Shown here: positions 26,450-35,865 of the stretch, piece after piece
Layout of the letters: every line of letters starts with the position of its first letter
Position numbering within the stretch: the stretch's first letter is position 1
Assembly: GCA_047605645.1 (NCBI GenBank)
Contig: JASGFJ010000013.1
Span: forward strand, 1 to 64,000
Source: UBA1309 sp047605645
GTDB taxonomy: Bacteria > Bacteroidota > Bacteroidia > Bacteroidales > Dysgonomonadaceae
Length of the DNA stretch: 64,000 bases
Direction of reading: 5' to 3'
Translations under genes and position numbers: made by a program
The notes under the pieces: generated by a model
What the model was told of the DNA's origin: nothing
What the model saw: the letters and a program-made list of their open reading frames with translations, nothing else
Database searches by the model: none

Positions 26450-27295
26450 ATGAGCAAAGAAAAAATAGGTTTTATCGGATTAGGAAACATGGGAAATCCC
26501 ATGGCTAAGAACCTTGAAAAAGCAGGTTTTCCCCTGACTGTATATAACAGAACTGCAGAAAAAACGAAAAATTTTGAAGGGACCTCTTCTATAGCCCAAT
26601 CAATTTCTGAAGTGGTAAGAAACTCAGATATTGTATTTACCATGCTTACCAACGACAAAGCAGTGCTGGCTGTATACGAAGAAATTCTTGCAGAAGCATT
26701 AGCCGGAAAACTATTTGTCGACATCAGCACAATTTCACCGAAAGTAAGTCTGGAAACAGCACAGGCAGTGAAGGCAAAAGGTGCAGGTTTCATAGATTCT
26801 CCCGTTGCAGGAAGCACCAAGCCGGCCGCAGAAGGTACCCTCATTATTATGGCAGGCGGTGAAGACAAAGATGTAGAGAGAGCATTGCCTTATCTGAAGA
26901 AGATGGGTAAACTGGTAAAGCATATTGGAGAAAACGGAAAAGGGCTTGCCGCCAAACTCGCTATTAACTATTTCTTATCCATGATTTATCTGGGACTTGC
27001 CGAAACAACACTTTTTGCTGAGAAATTGGGTATCGCCAGAGAAGACATGCTTGAAATTGTTAACGAGAGTGCAAGCGGAAGCGGGGCTACAAAAGTGAAA
27101 ACTCCTCTGCTTCTCGAAGATAATTACAAAGCAGCTTTTGCCCTCGATCTGATGTTCAAGGATGTTTTGTTAGCCAAAGGAGCGGGTGCGGATTATCCAT
27201 TGACAAATGTGTTGGTAGATACCTATCAACAAGCACACAATGCCGGATTGGGTAGCGAAGATGTGATTGCAATTATCAATTTATTGAAAAAATAA
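26450..27295 (+). CDS. NAD(P)-dependent beta-hydroxyacid dehydrogenase (3-hydroxyisobutyrate dehydrogenase family)
   Basis: A 281-residue enzyme. It has an N-terminal Rossmann domain with G-F-I-G-L-G-N-M-G-N-P-M-A (about 6-18), the substrate motif D-S-P-V-A-G-S near residue 120, and the catalytic Lys region G-L-A-A-K-L-A-I-N-Y around 165-175. The C-terminal all-helical domain has the usual length. Substrate class could be 3-hydroxyisobutyrate, tartronate semialdehyde or succinic semialdehyde; the sequence alone does not choose. It is divergent from the esterase gene and stands alone. Confidence 0.88.
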   Translation: MSKEKIGFIGLGNMGNPMAKNLEKAGFPLTVYNRTAEKTKNFEGTSSIAQSISEVVRNSDIVFTMLTNDKAVLAVYEEILAEALAGKLFVDISTISPKVSLETAQAVKAKGAGFIDSPVAGSTKPAAEGTLIIMAGGEDKDVERALPYLKKMGKLVKHIGENGKGLAAKLAINYFLSMIYLGLAETTLFAEKLGIAREDMLEIVNESASGSGATKVKTPLLLEDNYKAAFALDLMFKDVLLAKGAGADYPLTNVLVDTYQQAHNAGLGSEDVIAIINLLKK

Positions 27296-27408
27296 TTACT
27301 TCTTTTCCGGTAGCACAATTGAAGATGACGTTCGATTTTATCATTTATAACAACGCCAGACAAAGCAGCATTAAGGCTGCCGTATTTTACAATTAAATAG
27401 TTTAGGTT

Positions 27409-27561
27409 ATGAGTTTAAAAGAAATTAGTTTTATGCTTTGGGACTCAGTAATGACTAAAGTTCATTACGAGACCTCCCTGAAAGAAAACACCCATGCGAA
27501 TATGGATGATCGGGCAGAGCTCCCGAAATGGTGCCAATGGATGCTTGTTTCCAGAAAGTAA
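27409..27561 (+). CDS. Short orphan reading frame, possible remnant gene
   Basis: ATG to TAA, 50 codons, beginning M-S-L-K-E-I-S-F-M-L-W and ending W-C-Q-W-M-L-V-S-R-K. No signal peptide, no membrane helix and no family that I recognise. It may be a true small protein, the 5' stump of a decayed gene, or chance. The sequence downstream of the stop in other frames does not continue convincingly. Confidence 0.25.
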   Translation: MSLKEISFMLWDSVMTKVHYETSLKENTHANMDDRAELPKWCQWMLVSRK

Positions 27562-27725
27562 AATCTTCTGATGAGACTATTCGTAAATGTTTCGTTGCTG
27601 TTTAACACTCAACTGTCGAAGATGACTACCTCATCGCAGGTAATACATTTGACCTCATAATTGTAGTGAGTAGCAATAGGAAATGTACTCTCAAACTTGC
27701 TTCTTATCATCTATTTTTACATTTA

Positions 27726-27776
27726 AACAAAAGAAAAATTTTATCAGCTCCAGGCATTCAAAATTTTTCTTTTGTT
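27726..27776. repeat. Perfect 17-bp inverted repeat with 17-base loop
   Basis: Left arm 27726-27742, right arm 27760-27776, exact reverse complements, AT-rich (AACAAAAGAAAAATTTT). It is isolated from any stop codon by more than 160 bases. It could terminate a small transcript from 27409 or form a structured leader/regulatory site for the pectate lyase gene 300 bases downstream. Confidence 0.7.
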
Positions 27777-28085
27777 ATGATAGTACTGACTATCTTAACC
27801 TTATCTTTTTGACTAAAAAAAAACAGTAAATACTTAACAGCAAATCGTTCTTTTTTCGAAAACATGGGTTATTTACCGGTGAAACAATCCTTGACTGTGA
27901 AGATAAAACAAATCCTCCCCCTTTTTTCACCAATTATCACCATTGCTTCTTCTCTTCCATTTAATTATTTTACATTCCATATTAAACTTTTGATTAGACA
28001 TCAAGAATAATAAAAATTACATACATAATTGCAATAAGCCTCATAATACCTATTCTTTTAAAGTTAAATCGTTAAAATTCAAAAC

Positions 28086-30608
28086 ATGAAAAGATCTTTT
28101 ACCATTATCATCTGCTTGTTTACTTTGCTTATTTGCTCCGGCAATCTCGTTCAGGCATTGACTTTAACTAAACAAACCGGTTGGCTCGAAAGTGCTTATG
28201 TCACTTGGACTCCAGTCAGTAATGCTGTATCCTACAATGTGTATTATAGTGGAGGTGGATTTACGTCCAAACAAATCGACAACAAACTAATCAGAAGTTA
28301 TGGGACATATTTTCGTGCCGACATTCCTGGTTTGAAAAGTGGAGAGTATACCATTACAGTAAAAGCAGTAAACAACAACGGCGTTGAATTTGAAGAGACG
28401 ACCTCTTCTTCAATCACGGTGTTAAAACACGACCGGACAGGTTTTGCATTCGCGAACAATCGCGTTCCCGGCGCTTACAAGACCGACGGTACTCTTAAGG
28501 ATGATGCCCTCGTTGTTTATGTCACAGAAAAGAGTAAGGATACTGTAAGTTTAGCCGTAAAAATTAATTCGAAAGGAGGACAAACCACCTTCTCCGGATT
28601 GCAAAATATTCTTTACGGATTTAAGAAAGGCTATGACAATCGCCCGCTTGCAATTCGTTTCATCGGTCAAATAACAGGAATGAGCGTCATGGAAGCTGGT
28701 GATATTGTCATTGAGAACAATAACAATTCAAACGGATGTATCACACTCGAAGGTATTGGAGACGATGCCGTAGCCGATGGTTGGGGCATTCGTATGAAAA
28801 ATGCGGATAATGTGGAAATCCGAAATCTAGGATTTATGAACTGCTATAGCAATGAAGGAGACAACGTGGGTCTGCAACAAGGGAATAAATATGTGTGGGT
28901 GCATAATTGCGACATGTTCTATGGAGATGCCGGCAGTGACGCAGATCAAGTGAAAGGAGACGGAGCTCTGGACTGTAAGAAATCCAATTACTGCACATTC
29001 TCATATAATCATTTCTGGGACAATGGGAAATGTAATTTACTCGGATTAAGTGAAAACCAATATGATCTATATGTGACTTATCATCACAATTGGTACGATC
29101 ACTCAGACAGTCGTCATCCGCGGGTACGCTTCTTTTCAGTTCATGTTTATAACAACTATTACGACGGAAATGCAAAATACGGAACAGGCGCCTGCATGGG
29201 AAGTTCTATTTTTTCGGAAGCTAATTATTTTCGCAATTGCAAATATCCTTTGCTAATATCTATGCAGGGGTCAGATGTATGGAATTCATCAACCGGAGCA
29301 AATGATTATAAAAACAAGCCTACTTTTTCGGGAGAAAACGGAGGAATTATCAAAGCATATAACAATTACATGACCGGAGAAACCCGATTTGTTCCTTACG
29401 GTGCCGAGGGATATACTCAAACAACAACAGTCGACTTTGACGCTTATGTAGCTTCCGGCAGAGATGAAATTGTTCCGGCAACAGTGAAAACAGTTTACGG
29501 AAATAATACATACAACAATTTCGACACCAACTCATCCATCATGTATTCTTATACACCTGACGCTCCATCCGTTGCCAAAGAAAACGTCATGAGTTATGCA
29601 GGGCGCGTCGAGGGAGGAGATTTTAAATGGACATTCGACAATGCCGTCGATGACGCTTCATACGCCGTAAACACAGCTTTGAAAAATGCGATAACAAGCT
29701 ATACAACCAGTCTTGTAAATATTCAGGGAGAGAGTTCATCCAACACTCCCACTGATTCAACAAACCATTCATCTATTGTACTGACGACCACAGGCTCTCT
29801 TAATCAAACAATTTACTTAGGAAGTTCTATCGCATCTACAGTAGTAACAGCATCCGGGAGTGCGACATCAATCGATGTAGACGATTCTGATCTGCCGGCA
29901 GGAGTGAGCGCTGTAATAAAAGGATTAACCGTTACTCTTTCGGGAACACCTACGTTTGCCGGCACATATACATATACTGTGGCTGCCAGCGATTCCTCTT
30001 CTACCAAAGTTATTTCAGGAACAATTATTGTTCTTTCTACCTCTCAAACAACCAGTGGAGGAATATGTACGCTAATGAACGACAATAGTTCAGTATTTGC
30101 AATATCAGGAAACACATCAACATCCAAAGGAAGTGTTACCGTGAACGAAACCACTTATGATTGCTGCCTGAAACTTGAAACGACAACCAATATCAGCTTC
30201 ACGACAGCCGCTACTAGCAGTACGCTTTATCTCGTATTTCCATCCTCTTTTGCCGGGAAAAAGATCAAAATAGACGGAATTGGTTACGCAATAGGTGCTG
30301 ATGGAAGTTTAACCGTAACACTCAACGCCGGCATACATACTATTACAAAGGGTGATAGTGTAAATCTGTTTTATATATCCCTGACTGAGGGTTCTTCATC
30401 AGGAATAGAAGCAACGAACAGTGACAAATCTGTTTATTATTCAAAAGGAATTGTTTATAACACAAACAACCTGGATATTCAGATTTTTAGCACTTCTGGT
30501 AAACTTATTTATTCCGGAAATGGAAATTACAGCTTTTCAAACAATCCATACGGAATCTATCTGATCAGGGTAGTTAATTCACCAAACGTTCTAAAAATAG
30601 CTTGGTAA
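28086..30608 (+). CDS. Secreted multidomain pectate lyase (PL1) with T9SS sorting domain
   Basis: An 840-residue protein: signal peptide (about 1-24), fibronectin-III-like domain (about 27-115) and a PL1 parallel beta-helix (about 120-480). The helix has the calcium-site V-W-V-H-N-C-D segment, D-A-D-Q-V-K-G-D, and the R343-H-P-R-V-R348 motif carrying the catalytic arginine. A putative Ig domain (about 555-655) and a beta-sandwich region possibly used for carbohydrate binding (about 660-770) follow. The last ~65 residues end in a T9SS type A sorting domain (I-Q-I-F-S-T-S-G-K-L-I-Y-S-G, then Y-G-I-Y-L-I-R-V). It cleaves polygalacturonate by beta-elimination outside the cell. A terminator follows at 30695-30733. 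No SusC/SusD pair is adjacent. Confidence 0.9.
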   Translation: MKRSFTIIICLFTLLICSGNLVQALTLTKQTGWLESAYVTWTPVSNAVSYNVYYSGGGFTSKQIDNKLIRSYGTYFRADIPGLKSGEYTITVKAVNNNGVEFEETTSSSITVLKHDRTGFAFANNRVPGAYKTDGTLKDDALVVYVTEKSKDTVSLAVKINSKGGQTTFSGLQNILYGFKKGYDNRPLAIRFIGQITGMSVMEAGDIVIENNNNSNGCITLEGIGDDAVADGWGIRMKNADNVEIRNLGFMNCYSNEGDNVGLQQGNKYVWVHNCDMFYGDAGSDADQVKGDGALDCKKSNYCTFSYNHFWDNGKCNLLGLSENQYDLYVTYHHNWYDHSDSRHPRVRFFSVHVYNNYYDGNAKYGTGACMGSSIFSEANYFRNCKYPLLISMQGSDVWNSSTGANDYKNKPTFSGENGGIIKAYNNYMTGETRFVPYGAEGYTQTTTVDFDAYVASGRDEIVPATVKTVYGNNTYNNFDTNSSIMYSYTPDAPSVAKENVMSYAGRVEGGDFKWTFDNAVDDASYAVNTALKNAITSYTTSLVNIQGESSSNTPTDSTNHSSIVLTTTGSLNQTIYLGSSIASTVVTASGSATSIDVDDSDLPAGVSAVIKGLTVTLSGTPTFAGTYTYTVAASDSSSTKVISGTIIVLSTSQTTSGGICTLMNDNSSVFAISGNTSTSKGSVTVNETTYDCCLKLETTTNISFTTAATSSTLYLVFPSSFAGKKIKIDGIGYAIGADGSLTVTLNAGIHTITKGDSVNLFYISLTEGSSSGIEATNSDKSVYYSKGIVYNTNNLDIQIFSTSGKLIYSGNGNYSFSNNPYGIYLIRVVNSPNVLKIAW

Positions 30609-30929
30609 ATCCAGAAAAATATCCGCGGCATCAAAAGATAGAGACATAGCTACTAAAGTAAAAACAGTAGATTTCTAAAAAACAAATCATGGATAAGGAA
30701 AGCCGAATCTCATATTCGGGCTTTCCTTTTTTTGTGCGATGTCGACCATTATGCATTAATTTATTATTATTTTTTCGTATAAATCAAGCAAATAGAATTA
30801 TATTATTGTATATTTACAAAAAAACCGATCATCCATAAAAACAACTTCAAATAAACAAACTATTTAATTAGATATCAAACAAAAGACCCATTAATTACTT
30901 AACTCAAAACTCTTTGCAATTAAAATTCT
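30609..30929. other. Gap between pectate lyase and repeat-protein genes
   Basis: About 320 bp. It holds the terminator at 30695-30733, then an AT-rich tract without a clear gene or a complete promoter match. Confidence 0.5.
30695..30733 (+). terminator. Terminator after pectate lyase
   Basis: A 14-bp stem with one bulged G (AAGGAAAGCCGAAT against ATTCGGGCTTTCCTT) followed by a run of T residues. Confidence 0.8.
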
Positions 30930-32570
30930 ATGTTACGATACTGTTTCCTATCTAATCTATTTTACAGATTTCTCATTTTGAGTTTTTTCCTTAGCTTATC
31001 CGCTAAAGGAAATGTTGACTCATCGACTCACTCGCTCATATCGTGGAATAAAAAGACGACCTATATGTGCACTTTATCGTCTATTCCCGACAGTCTAATA
31101 ACATTTTCCGCCAATAGTCAGCCATCCTCTAAATCAGCCTTTCTTTATGATTCAGCCTATTCTGTGAAAGCACAAACAGATTTTTTATGGGATACAGAAA
31201 AAAAAGATTGGGAAAAAAGTTTTCTCTCTTTGTTTGAATACAACACGAGCCAACAGCTAATCAGTGAAAAAAATTATTTATACGATAGCGGAAGCCAAAT
31301 CCCTGTTGGTCAAATGATTTATACATATTCCAATGATGGGGATTTATTGCGCCAGGAAACATATTGCAGGAACGAGACGAACGATGAGCTTACGGCAGCT
31401 TGCAGCATAGAATACCAATACAATACGTCCGGATTACCGGTTTCTGTGATTGAATTTGGAGGAAAAGACAAGCACGGAAATTGGAAACCGACTCTCCGGT
31501 ATAAATATACTTATGCAAACGACTCTATTCAAAATGGGATAGAAACATATCAATACGATTCTATATCTAACAACTGGAGCAATCAGTCTAAACAGCTTAA
31601 AACACTCAGTAACTCATCGCGATTGCTTTCCGAAGAAAATTACACGGGAACCAATGACAACTGGATTAAATATTCAAAAAATGAATATACTTACCTCAAT
31701 GACTTATTATCTGAGGAAATATATTACCGCACCGGCACAAATACAGATTGGATGCCTCTTTGGAAAAAAAACCATATATACGATAATGATAAGCCGCTAC
31801 TGGAGTCGATTTCGATCTACAACAGCACTTCTTCTGCGTGGAGAGAAGCTTATCGGGACAGTCTGACATACTCATCGGCAAACATCCTGAAAGCAAGAAA
31901 CAGTTATTCCAATACAGGATCACAATGGATATTAACCAAGAAAACTGTATATACAGACAATGCGTTTTCGTATGAAAATTATTACCTATCCGGTAAAAAA
32001 AAATGGCATGGCATCATCAAAACAAAATATCTGAATGACACGGTAAATAGGAAATTCGAATCTGCAAATTATAAATGGAACGAAAAAGACAGTCTGTGGA
32101 CTCCTGCATCGAGAGAAACGAAAATATATACAAACGAAAATCAAATAAAGAGTTTGACAAAAGAGACTTTAGGAAAAGATAACTCGTGGCTCGGTTATTT
32201 CAAAATGGAAAATGAATTTGAAACCCTAAGTGATGGCTCTATAGCGATTAATACGACCCATACCTACCAACACGATAACTCAAGTTGGGGAGAGACCTCT
32301 TATACTCAATATTTTTATCAAGTGCAAGCGACCTCCATCAACAAGGCATCTACTCAAAACGGAATCTATATTTACTGGAATTCGGATAAAATAACAATAC
32401 AAAGTCAGGAAGACATTCACCTGATCAATGTATTTTATCTGAACGGAACACAGAAATACGGAGGTACCCAATCGACTATCCCGACTTTGGGCTGGACAAA
32501 AGGGATCTACCTGGTGAAAGTTATTACAACAAACGGCACACGCAGCACTCAGAAACTCAATATTCAATAA
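30930..32570 (+). CDS. Secreted repeat protein with T9SS sorting domain (YD/DUF3836-like repeats)
   Basis: A 546-residue protein of unknown function. The signal peptide (about 1-27) is followed by roughly nine repeats of about 40 residues between 75 and 455. Each has the pattern Y-x-Y-x-x-x-x-x-L-x-x-E-x-x-Y and an aromatic W segment (for example W-x-x-x-x-K-x-x-Y-T-Y). The pattern recalls YD/RHS-like beta repeats and the DUF3836-like protein at 62509-62925. The C-terminal ~75 residues look like a T9SS sorting domain ending W-T-K-G-I-Y-L-V-K-V. I infer a surface or extracellular beta-solenoid-like protein. It follows the pectate lyase gene but a terminator separates them. Confidence 0.7.
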   Translation: MLRYCFLSNLFYRFLILSFFLSLSAKGNVDSSTHSLISWNKKTTYMCTLSSIPDSLITFSANSQPSSKSAFLYDSAYSVKAQTDFLWDTEKKDWEKSFLSLFEYNTSQQLISEKNYLYDSGSQIPVGQMIYTYSNDGDLLRQETYCRNETNDELTAACSIEYQYNTSGLPVSVIEFGGKDKHGNWKPTLRYKYTYANDSIQNGIETYQYDSISNNWSNQSKQLKTLSNSSRLLSEENYTGTNDNWIKYSKNEYTYLNDLLSEEIYYRTGTNTDWMPLWKKNHIYDNDKPLLESISIYNSTSSAWREAYRDSLTYSSANILKARNSYSNTGSQWILTKKTVYTDNAFSYENYYLSGKKKWHGIIKTKYLNDTVNRKFESANYKWNEKDSLWTPASRETKIYTNENQIKSLTKETLGKDNSWLGYFKMENEFETLSDGSIAINTTHTYQHDNSSWGETSYTQYFYQVQATSINKASTQNGIYIYWNSDKITIQSQEDIHLINVFYLNGTQKYGGTQSTIPTLGWTKGIYLVKVITTNGTRSTQKLNIQ

Positions 32571-32593
32571 ATTTCTGCTGAATATATAAACAA

Positions 32594-32621
32594 AAGCCTC
32601 GCTCCGAAAGGAACGAGGCTT
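32594..32621. terminator. Bidirectional terminator between convergent genes
   Basis: Stem AAGCCTCG (32594-32601) with CGAGGCTT (32614-32621), lying in the 76-bp gap between the repeat-protein stop and the pgk stop. Confidence 0.65.
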
Positions 32622-32646
32622 GATAATATATGGTGAACCAGGAATA

Positions 32647-33909
32647 TTAATATCCTCTGATTGCTTTCACTCCGGGAAGAACTTTTCCTTCGATAAACTC
32701 AAGTAAAGCGCCACCTCCTGTAGAAACATAAGAAACTTTATCAGCCAAATTAAATTTGTTGACAGCAGCAACAGAGTCTCCACCTCCAACTAGAGAGAAA
32801 GCTCCTTTTTCTGTAGCTTCAACAATCGCTTTAGCTACTGTTTCGGTTCCATGAGCAAAGTTATCGAATTCGAAAACACCGACCGGACCATTCCACAGGA
32901 TTGTTTTAGATGCTTTGATGACTTCAGAGAATTCAGCTTCGCCTTTAGGACCGATATCAAAACCCGACCATCCGTCAGGAATATTGTTTGCTTCAGCATA
33001 TTTAGAATTTGCATCATTGCTGAATGCATCGCCGATTTTCGCATCGGAAGCCAATACCAATTTCACGCCATTGGCTTTTGCCTTCGCAATAATTTCACGA
33101 GCCAAATCCAGTTTATCGTCTTCGCAAAGAGAATTTCCGATTTTTCCACCTTGTGCTTTTTCAAATGTGAAGGCCATACCTCCTCCAACAATCAGGTTAT
33201 CTACCTTTGTAAGCAGGTTTTCAATAACATCGATTTTTGAAGACACTTTTGAACCTCCGATAATTGCAGTAAAAGGACGAGCCGGTTCTTTCATGATTTT
33301 CTCAACAGCATCTACTTCTTTTTGCAACAAGAAGCCGAACATTTTGTGTTCTGCATCAAAATAGTCTGCAATTAGAGCCGTGGAAGCGTGTGCACGATGA
33401 GCTGTTCCGAAAGCATCATTAACATATACATCGGCATAAGAAGCCAATTTCTTTGTAAATTCTTTTTGGCTTTCTTTCACAACTTTCTTAGCAGCAGCTT
33501 TTTCTTCATCTGTTGCATCTTCTTTCAAACCACGAGGTTTTCCTTCTTCTTCAGCATAAAAACGAAGATTTTCGATCAACAAAGCTTCTCCCGGTTGCAA
33601 AGAGGCAGCTTTCACTTCCGCTTCTTTTCCAACACAATCGTTCGCAAATTGAACATCTACGCCAAGCAATTCGGAAACATGACCCAGAATATGCTTCAAA
33701 GAATATTTTTCTTCTACGCCTTTCGGACGTCCAAGGTGAGACGCAATAATCACGCTGCCGCCATCTGTCAGAATCTTTTTCAAAGTTGGAAGAGCTGCAC
33801 GGATACGAGTATCGTCAGTAATCTTGAAATTAGCATCAAGAGGCACATTGAAATCAACTCTCACAAATGCCTTTTTGCCGGCAAAGTTAAATTTGTCAAT
33901 TGTAATCAT
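32647..33909 (-). CDS. pgk: Phosphoglycerate kinase
   Basis: A 420-residue glycolytic enzyme transferring phosphate from 1,3-bisphosphoglycerate to ADP. It has the N-terminal V-R-V-D-F-N-V-P-L-D, substrate-site S-H-L-G-R-P-K-G and the C-terminal nucleotide loop G-G-G-D-S-V-A-A-V. One lysine/glutamate-rich insertion (about 120-150) accounts for a length slightly above the usual 390-400. It stands alone on the minus strand. A minus-strand TATATTTG (34003-34010) lies about 95 bp upstream as a possible -7 box. Confidence 0.95.
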   Translation of the reverse strand: MITIDKFNFAGKKAFVRVDFNVPLDANFKITDDTRIRAALPTLKKILTDGGSVIIASHLGRPKGVEEKYSLKHILGHVSELLGVDVQFANDCVGKEAEVKAASLQPGEALLIENLRFYAEEEGKPRGLKEDATDEEKAAAKKVVKESQKEFTKKLASYADVYVNDAFGTAHRAHASTALIADYFDAEHKMFGFLLQKEVDAVEKIMKEPARPFTAIIGGSKVSSKIDVIENLLTKVDNLIVGGGMAFTFEKAQGGKIGNSLCEDDKLDLAREIIAKAKANGVKLVLASDAKIGDAFSNDANSKYAEANNIPDGWSGFDIGPKGEAEFSEVIKASKTILWNGPVGVFEFDNFAHGTETVAKAIVEATEKGAFSLVGGGDSVAAVNKFNLADKVSYVSTGGGALLEFIEGKVLPGVKAIRGY

Positions 33910-34002
33910 GATTTGGAATAAAAAAATAAATTATTAATTAATGTCTATTTTAAATATCTTTTCCATCATAGAGAGGACAAATACCCAAACTATATATGTG
34001 TA

Positions 34003-34010
34003 CAAATATA
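34003..34010 (-). promoter_or_regulatory. Candidate -7 element for pgk
   Basis: TATATTTG on the minus strand, fitting TAnnTTTG; no TTG at the standard spacing. Confidence 0.3.
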
Positions 34011-34070
34011 CAAAATTTCTATGTGTAAAGTTTGTTTTCAACAATATTATCTCTATGTAAAAAAGAAAAA

Positions 34071-34097
34071 GCGAAAGGTACTATTTGTACCTTTCGC
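34071..34097 (-). terminator. dnaA terminator
   Basis: Perfect 11-bp stem GCGAAAGGTAC / GTACCTTTCGC with a 5-base loop, followed on the minus strand by a T-rich run. Confidence 0.8.
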
Positions 34098-34130
34098 CGA
34101 ATATTTTAATATGCTTAACTCCACAATGGA

Positions 34131-35531
34131 TTAGCTTTTCAGCTTCATTTCCAGTTCTTGTATTTCTGTTCTGAAATTCCGGTCCACTTCCAGCTGATTT
34201 TTGACTGTTTTGCATGCATGCAACACTGTTGCATGGTTTTTCCGACCAATCAATACTCCGATTTGAGAGAGAGACATATCTGTATATTGTTTTGACAAAT
34301 ACATAGCCACTTGACGAGCCTGTACAATTTCGCGTTTACGCGAAGCAGTGTGAATAAGGCCCACCTTGATATTAAAATGATTACACACCATTTCTTCAAT
34401 ATCAGAAATGGCTAGTTTTCTGCTTTCAATTTTGCGAATGGTCTGTTCGATCACTCGTTTTGCAATTTCCATATCTACCTCTTTGTTGTAGATAACGGAA
34501 TGGGCAATCAGAGAAACAATCACACCTTCCAAGTCACGAGCATTATTCGTGACATTCTCTGCAATAAACATCAAGACTTCGTCCGGAATAGACAATCCAT
34601 CGTGAAGCACTTTGTTTTGAAGAATCTCCACCCTCAGCCTTTGATCCGGACTTTCCAAACGGGTAGTTAATCCCCAGCGGAAACGGGTCAACAAACGTTC
34701 TTCAACACCGTTCAGCTCGGAAGGAGCTTTATCGGAGGTAAGAATAAGTTGTTTGCTGTTTTGATGAAGATGGTTGAATATGTGAAACAGCGTATTCTGT
34801 GTTTTTTCGATTCCGGCCAATTCGTGGATATCATCAATAATGAGCACATCTATTCCCTGATAGAAATTGATAAAGTCATTGATTGTATTGAAACGACCGG
34901 CATCAGCAAACTGCACTTTGAACAAATGAGCTGAAATATACAACACCCGTTTTTCGGGATAGAGCTCCTTGATTCTTGTCCCGATAGCATGACAAAGGTG
35001 GGTTTTACCAACGCCTGAATTACCATGAAGAAACAAGGGGTTGAATGCTGTTTTTCCGGGATTCAAAGCAACCGTCATACCTGCCGTACGCGCCAATTTA
35101 TTGCTGTGTCCTTCGAAAAAATTATCAAAGGTATATTTCGGATTCAATTGAGAATCGAAATTTTGAGGAACCGATTTACGGAAGGGACTTGGCGCTTTAT
35201 TCGCATCTTTGGGGGTAATACGGTCAACTCCCAGAGATTTTGTTTCCCCTTGATAATCGACCATCGTGTTAGTAGTATTTTCTACCAATACGCGATAATT
35301 CAGGATTGTATTACTTCCTATTTCACGAAATAATGTCATGCGGAGAAGATCGACATATTTATCTTCCAGATATTCATAAAAAAACTGGCTGGGAACTTGA
35401 ATCGTCAACACGTTTCTGTCATACGACAATGGTCTAATAGGCCTAAACCATGTTTTAAACGCATTCTCAGAAACGTTGTCTTGAATCACTTTCAGACAAT
35501 TTCTCCATAATATCTCCACATTTGCTTCCAT
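34131..35531 (-). CDS. dnaA: Chromosomal replication initiator DnaA
   Basis: A 466-residue AAA+ initiator. It has an N-terminal helical domain I, a variable linker (about 85-120), Walker A G-N-S-G-V-G-K-T with Lys176 and Walker B I-I-D-D-I-H-E-L. The C-terminal DnaA-box-binding domain carries the signature G-R-K-N-H-A-T-V-L-H-A-C. It binds oriC and melts it for replication. I find no cluster of DnaA boxes in the flanking gaps, so oriC is probably elsewhere. It is monocistronic with its own terminator (34071-34097). Confidence 0.96.
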   Translation of the reverse strand: MEANVEILWRNCLKVIQDNVSENAFKTWFRPIRPLSYDRNVLTIQVPSQFFYEYLEDKYVDLLRMTLFREIGSNTILNYRVLVENTTNTMVDYQGETKSLGVDRITPKDANKAPSPFRKSVPQNFDSQLNPKYTFDNFFEGHSNKLARTAGMTVALNPGKTAFNPLFLHGNSGVGKTHLCHAIGTRIKELYPEKRVLYISAHLFKVQFADAGRFNTINDFINFYQGIDVLIIDDIHELAGIEKTQNTLFHIFNHLHQNSKQLILTSDKAPSELNGVEERLLTRFRWGLTTRLESPDQRLRVEILQNKVLHDGLSIPDEVLMFIAENVTNNARDLEGVIVSLIAHSVIYNKEVDMEIAKRVIEQTIRKIESRKLAISDIEEMVCNHFNIKVGLIHTASRKREIVQARQVAMYLSKQYTDMSLSQIGVLIGRKNHATVLHACKTVKNQLEVDRNFRTEIQELEMKLKS

Positions 35532-35865
35532 TAAATTCTGTTGAATCTTTAATTGACGATCAGGTGTTTTGTGAGTACAAAATTTGGAAATAAAAACAAG
35601 AAAATCAATACCAAAAATATTTTGATTTTAAATCCTAAAATATATGTTTTATTTTCAGACAGTTACAAAGGAGTTGCCTTCAGGTTAACGAACAAACACG
35701 TACAACCAAATAAAACACTACTAATCAAATAATTAATATCAATATACTATTATCACCCTCTATTCTTCAAAAACACCAAAAAAGCCCTATCCAATGTATA
35801 AAGCAAAGGATTGAGGGCTTTCGTGTAAAAATATATTATTTAGAATCTTTTTAAATAATGTCGTT
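35532..35865. other. Gap upstream of dnaA
   Basis: About 334 bp. It contains a minus-strand TATTTTTG at 35612-35619 that may be the dnaA -7 box, and the terminator of the upstream operon (35781-35821). No DnaA-box cluster was seen. Confidence 0.5.
35781..35821 (-). terminator. Terminator after the amidase/MCE genes
   Basis: AAAGCCCT (35781-35788) pairs with AGGGCTTT (35814-35821), with an inner ATCC/GGAT extension. A T run follows on the minus strand. Confidence 0.75.

Larger units (their letters stand above)
27296..28085. other. Long gap before the pectate lyase gene
   Basis: 790 bp. It contains a 50-codon orphan reading frame (27409-27561) and a perfect 17-bp inverted repeat (27726-27776). 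An AT-rich leader lies directly upstream of the pectate lyase. No known RNA family recognised. Confidence 0.6.

Noticed and set aside
33388..33921. 177-codon plus-strand frame opposite pgk.
   Set aside because: Shadow of a highly conserved housekeeping gene; Phe/Ile-rich translation typical of antisense artefacts.
35532..35865. Possible replication origin next to dnaA.
   Set aside because: No cluster of TTATCCACA-like boxes or AT-rich unwinding element with boxes in either flank; the best match differs at three of nine positions. Bacteroidetes origins are often not beside dnaA.
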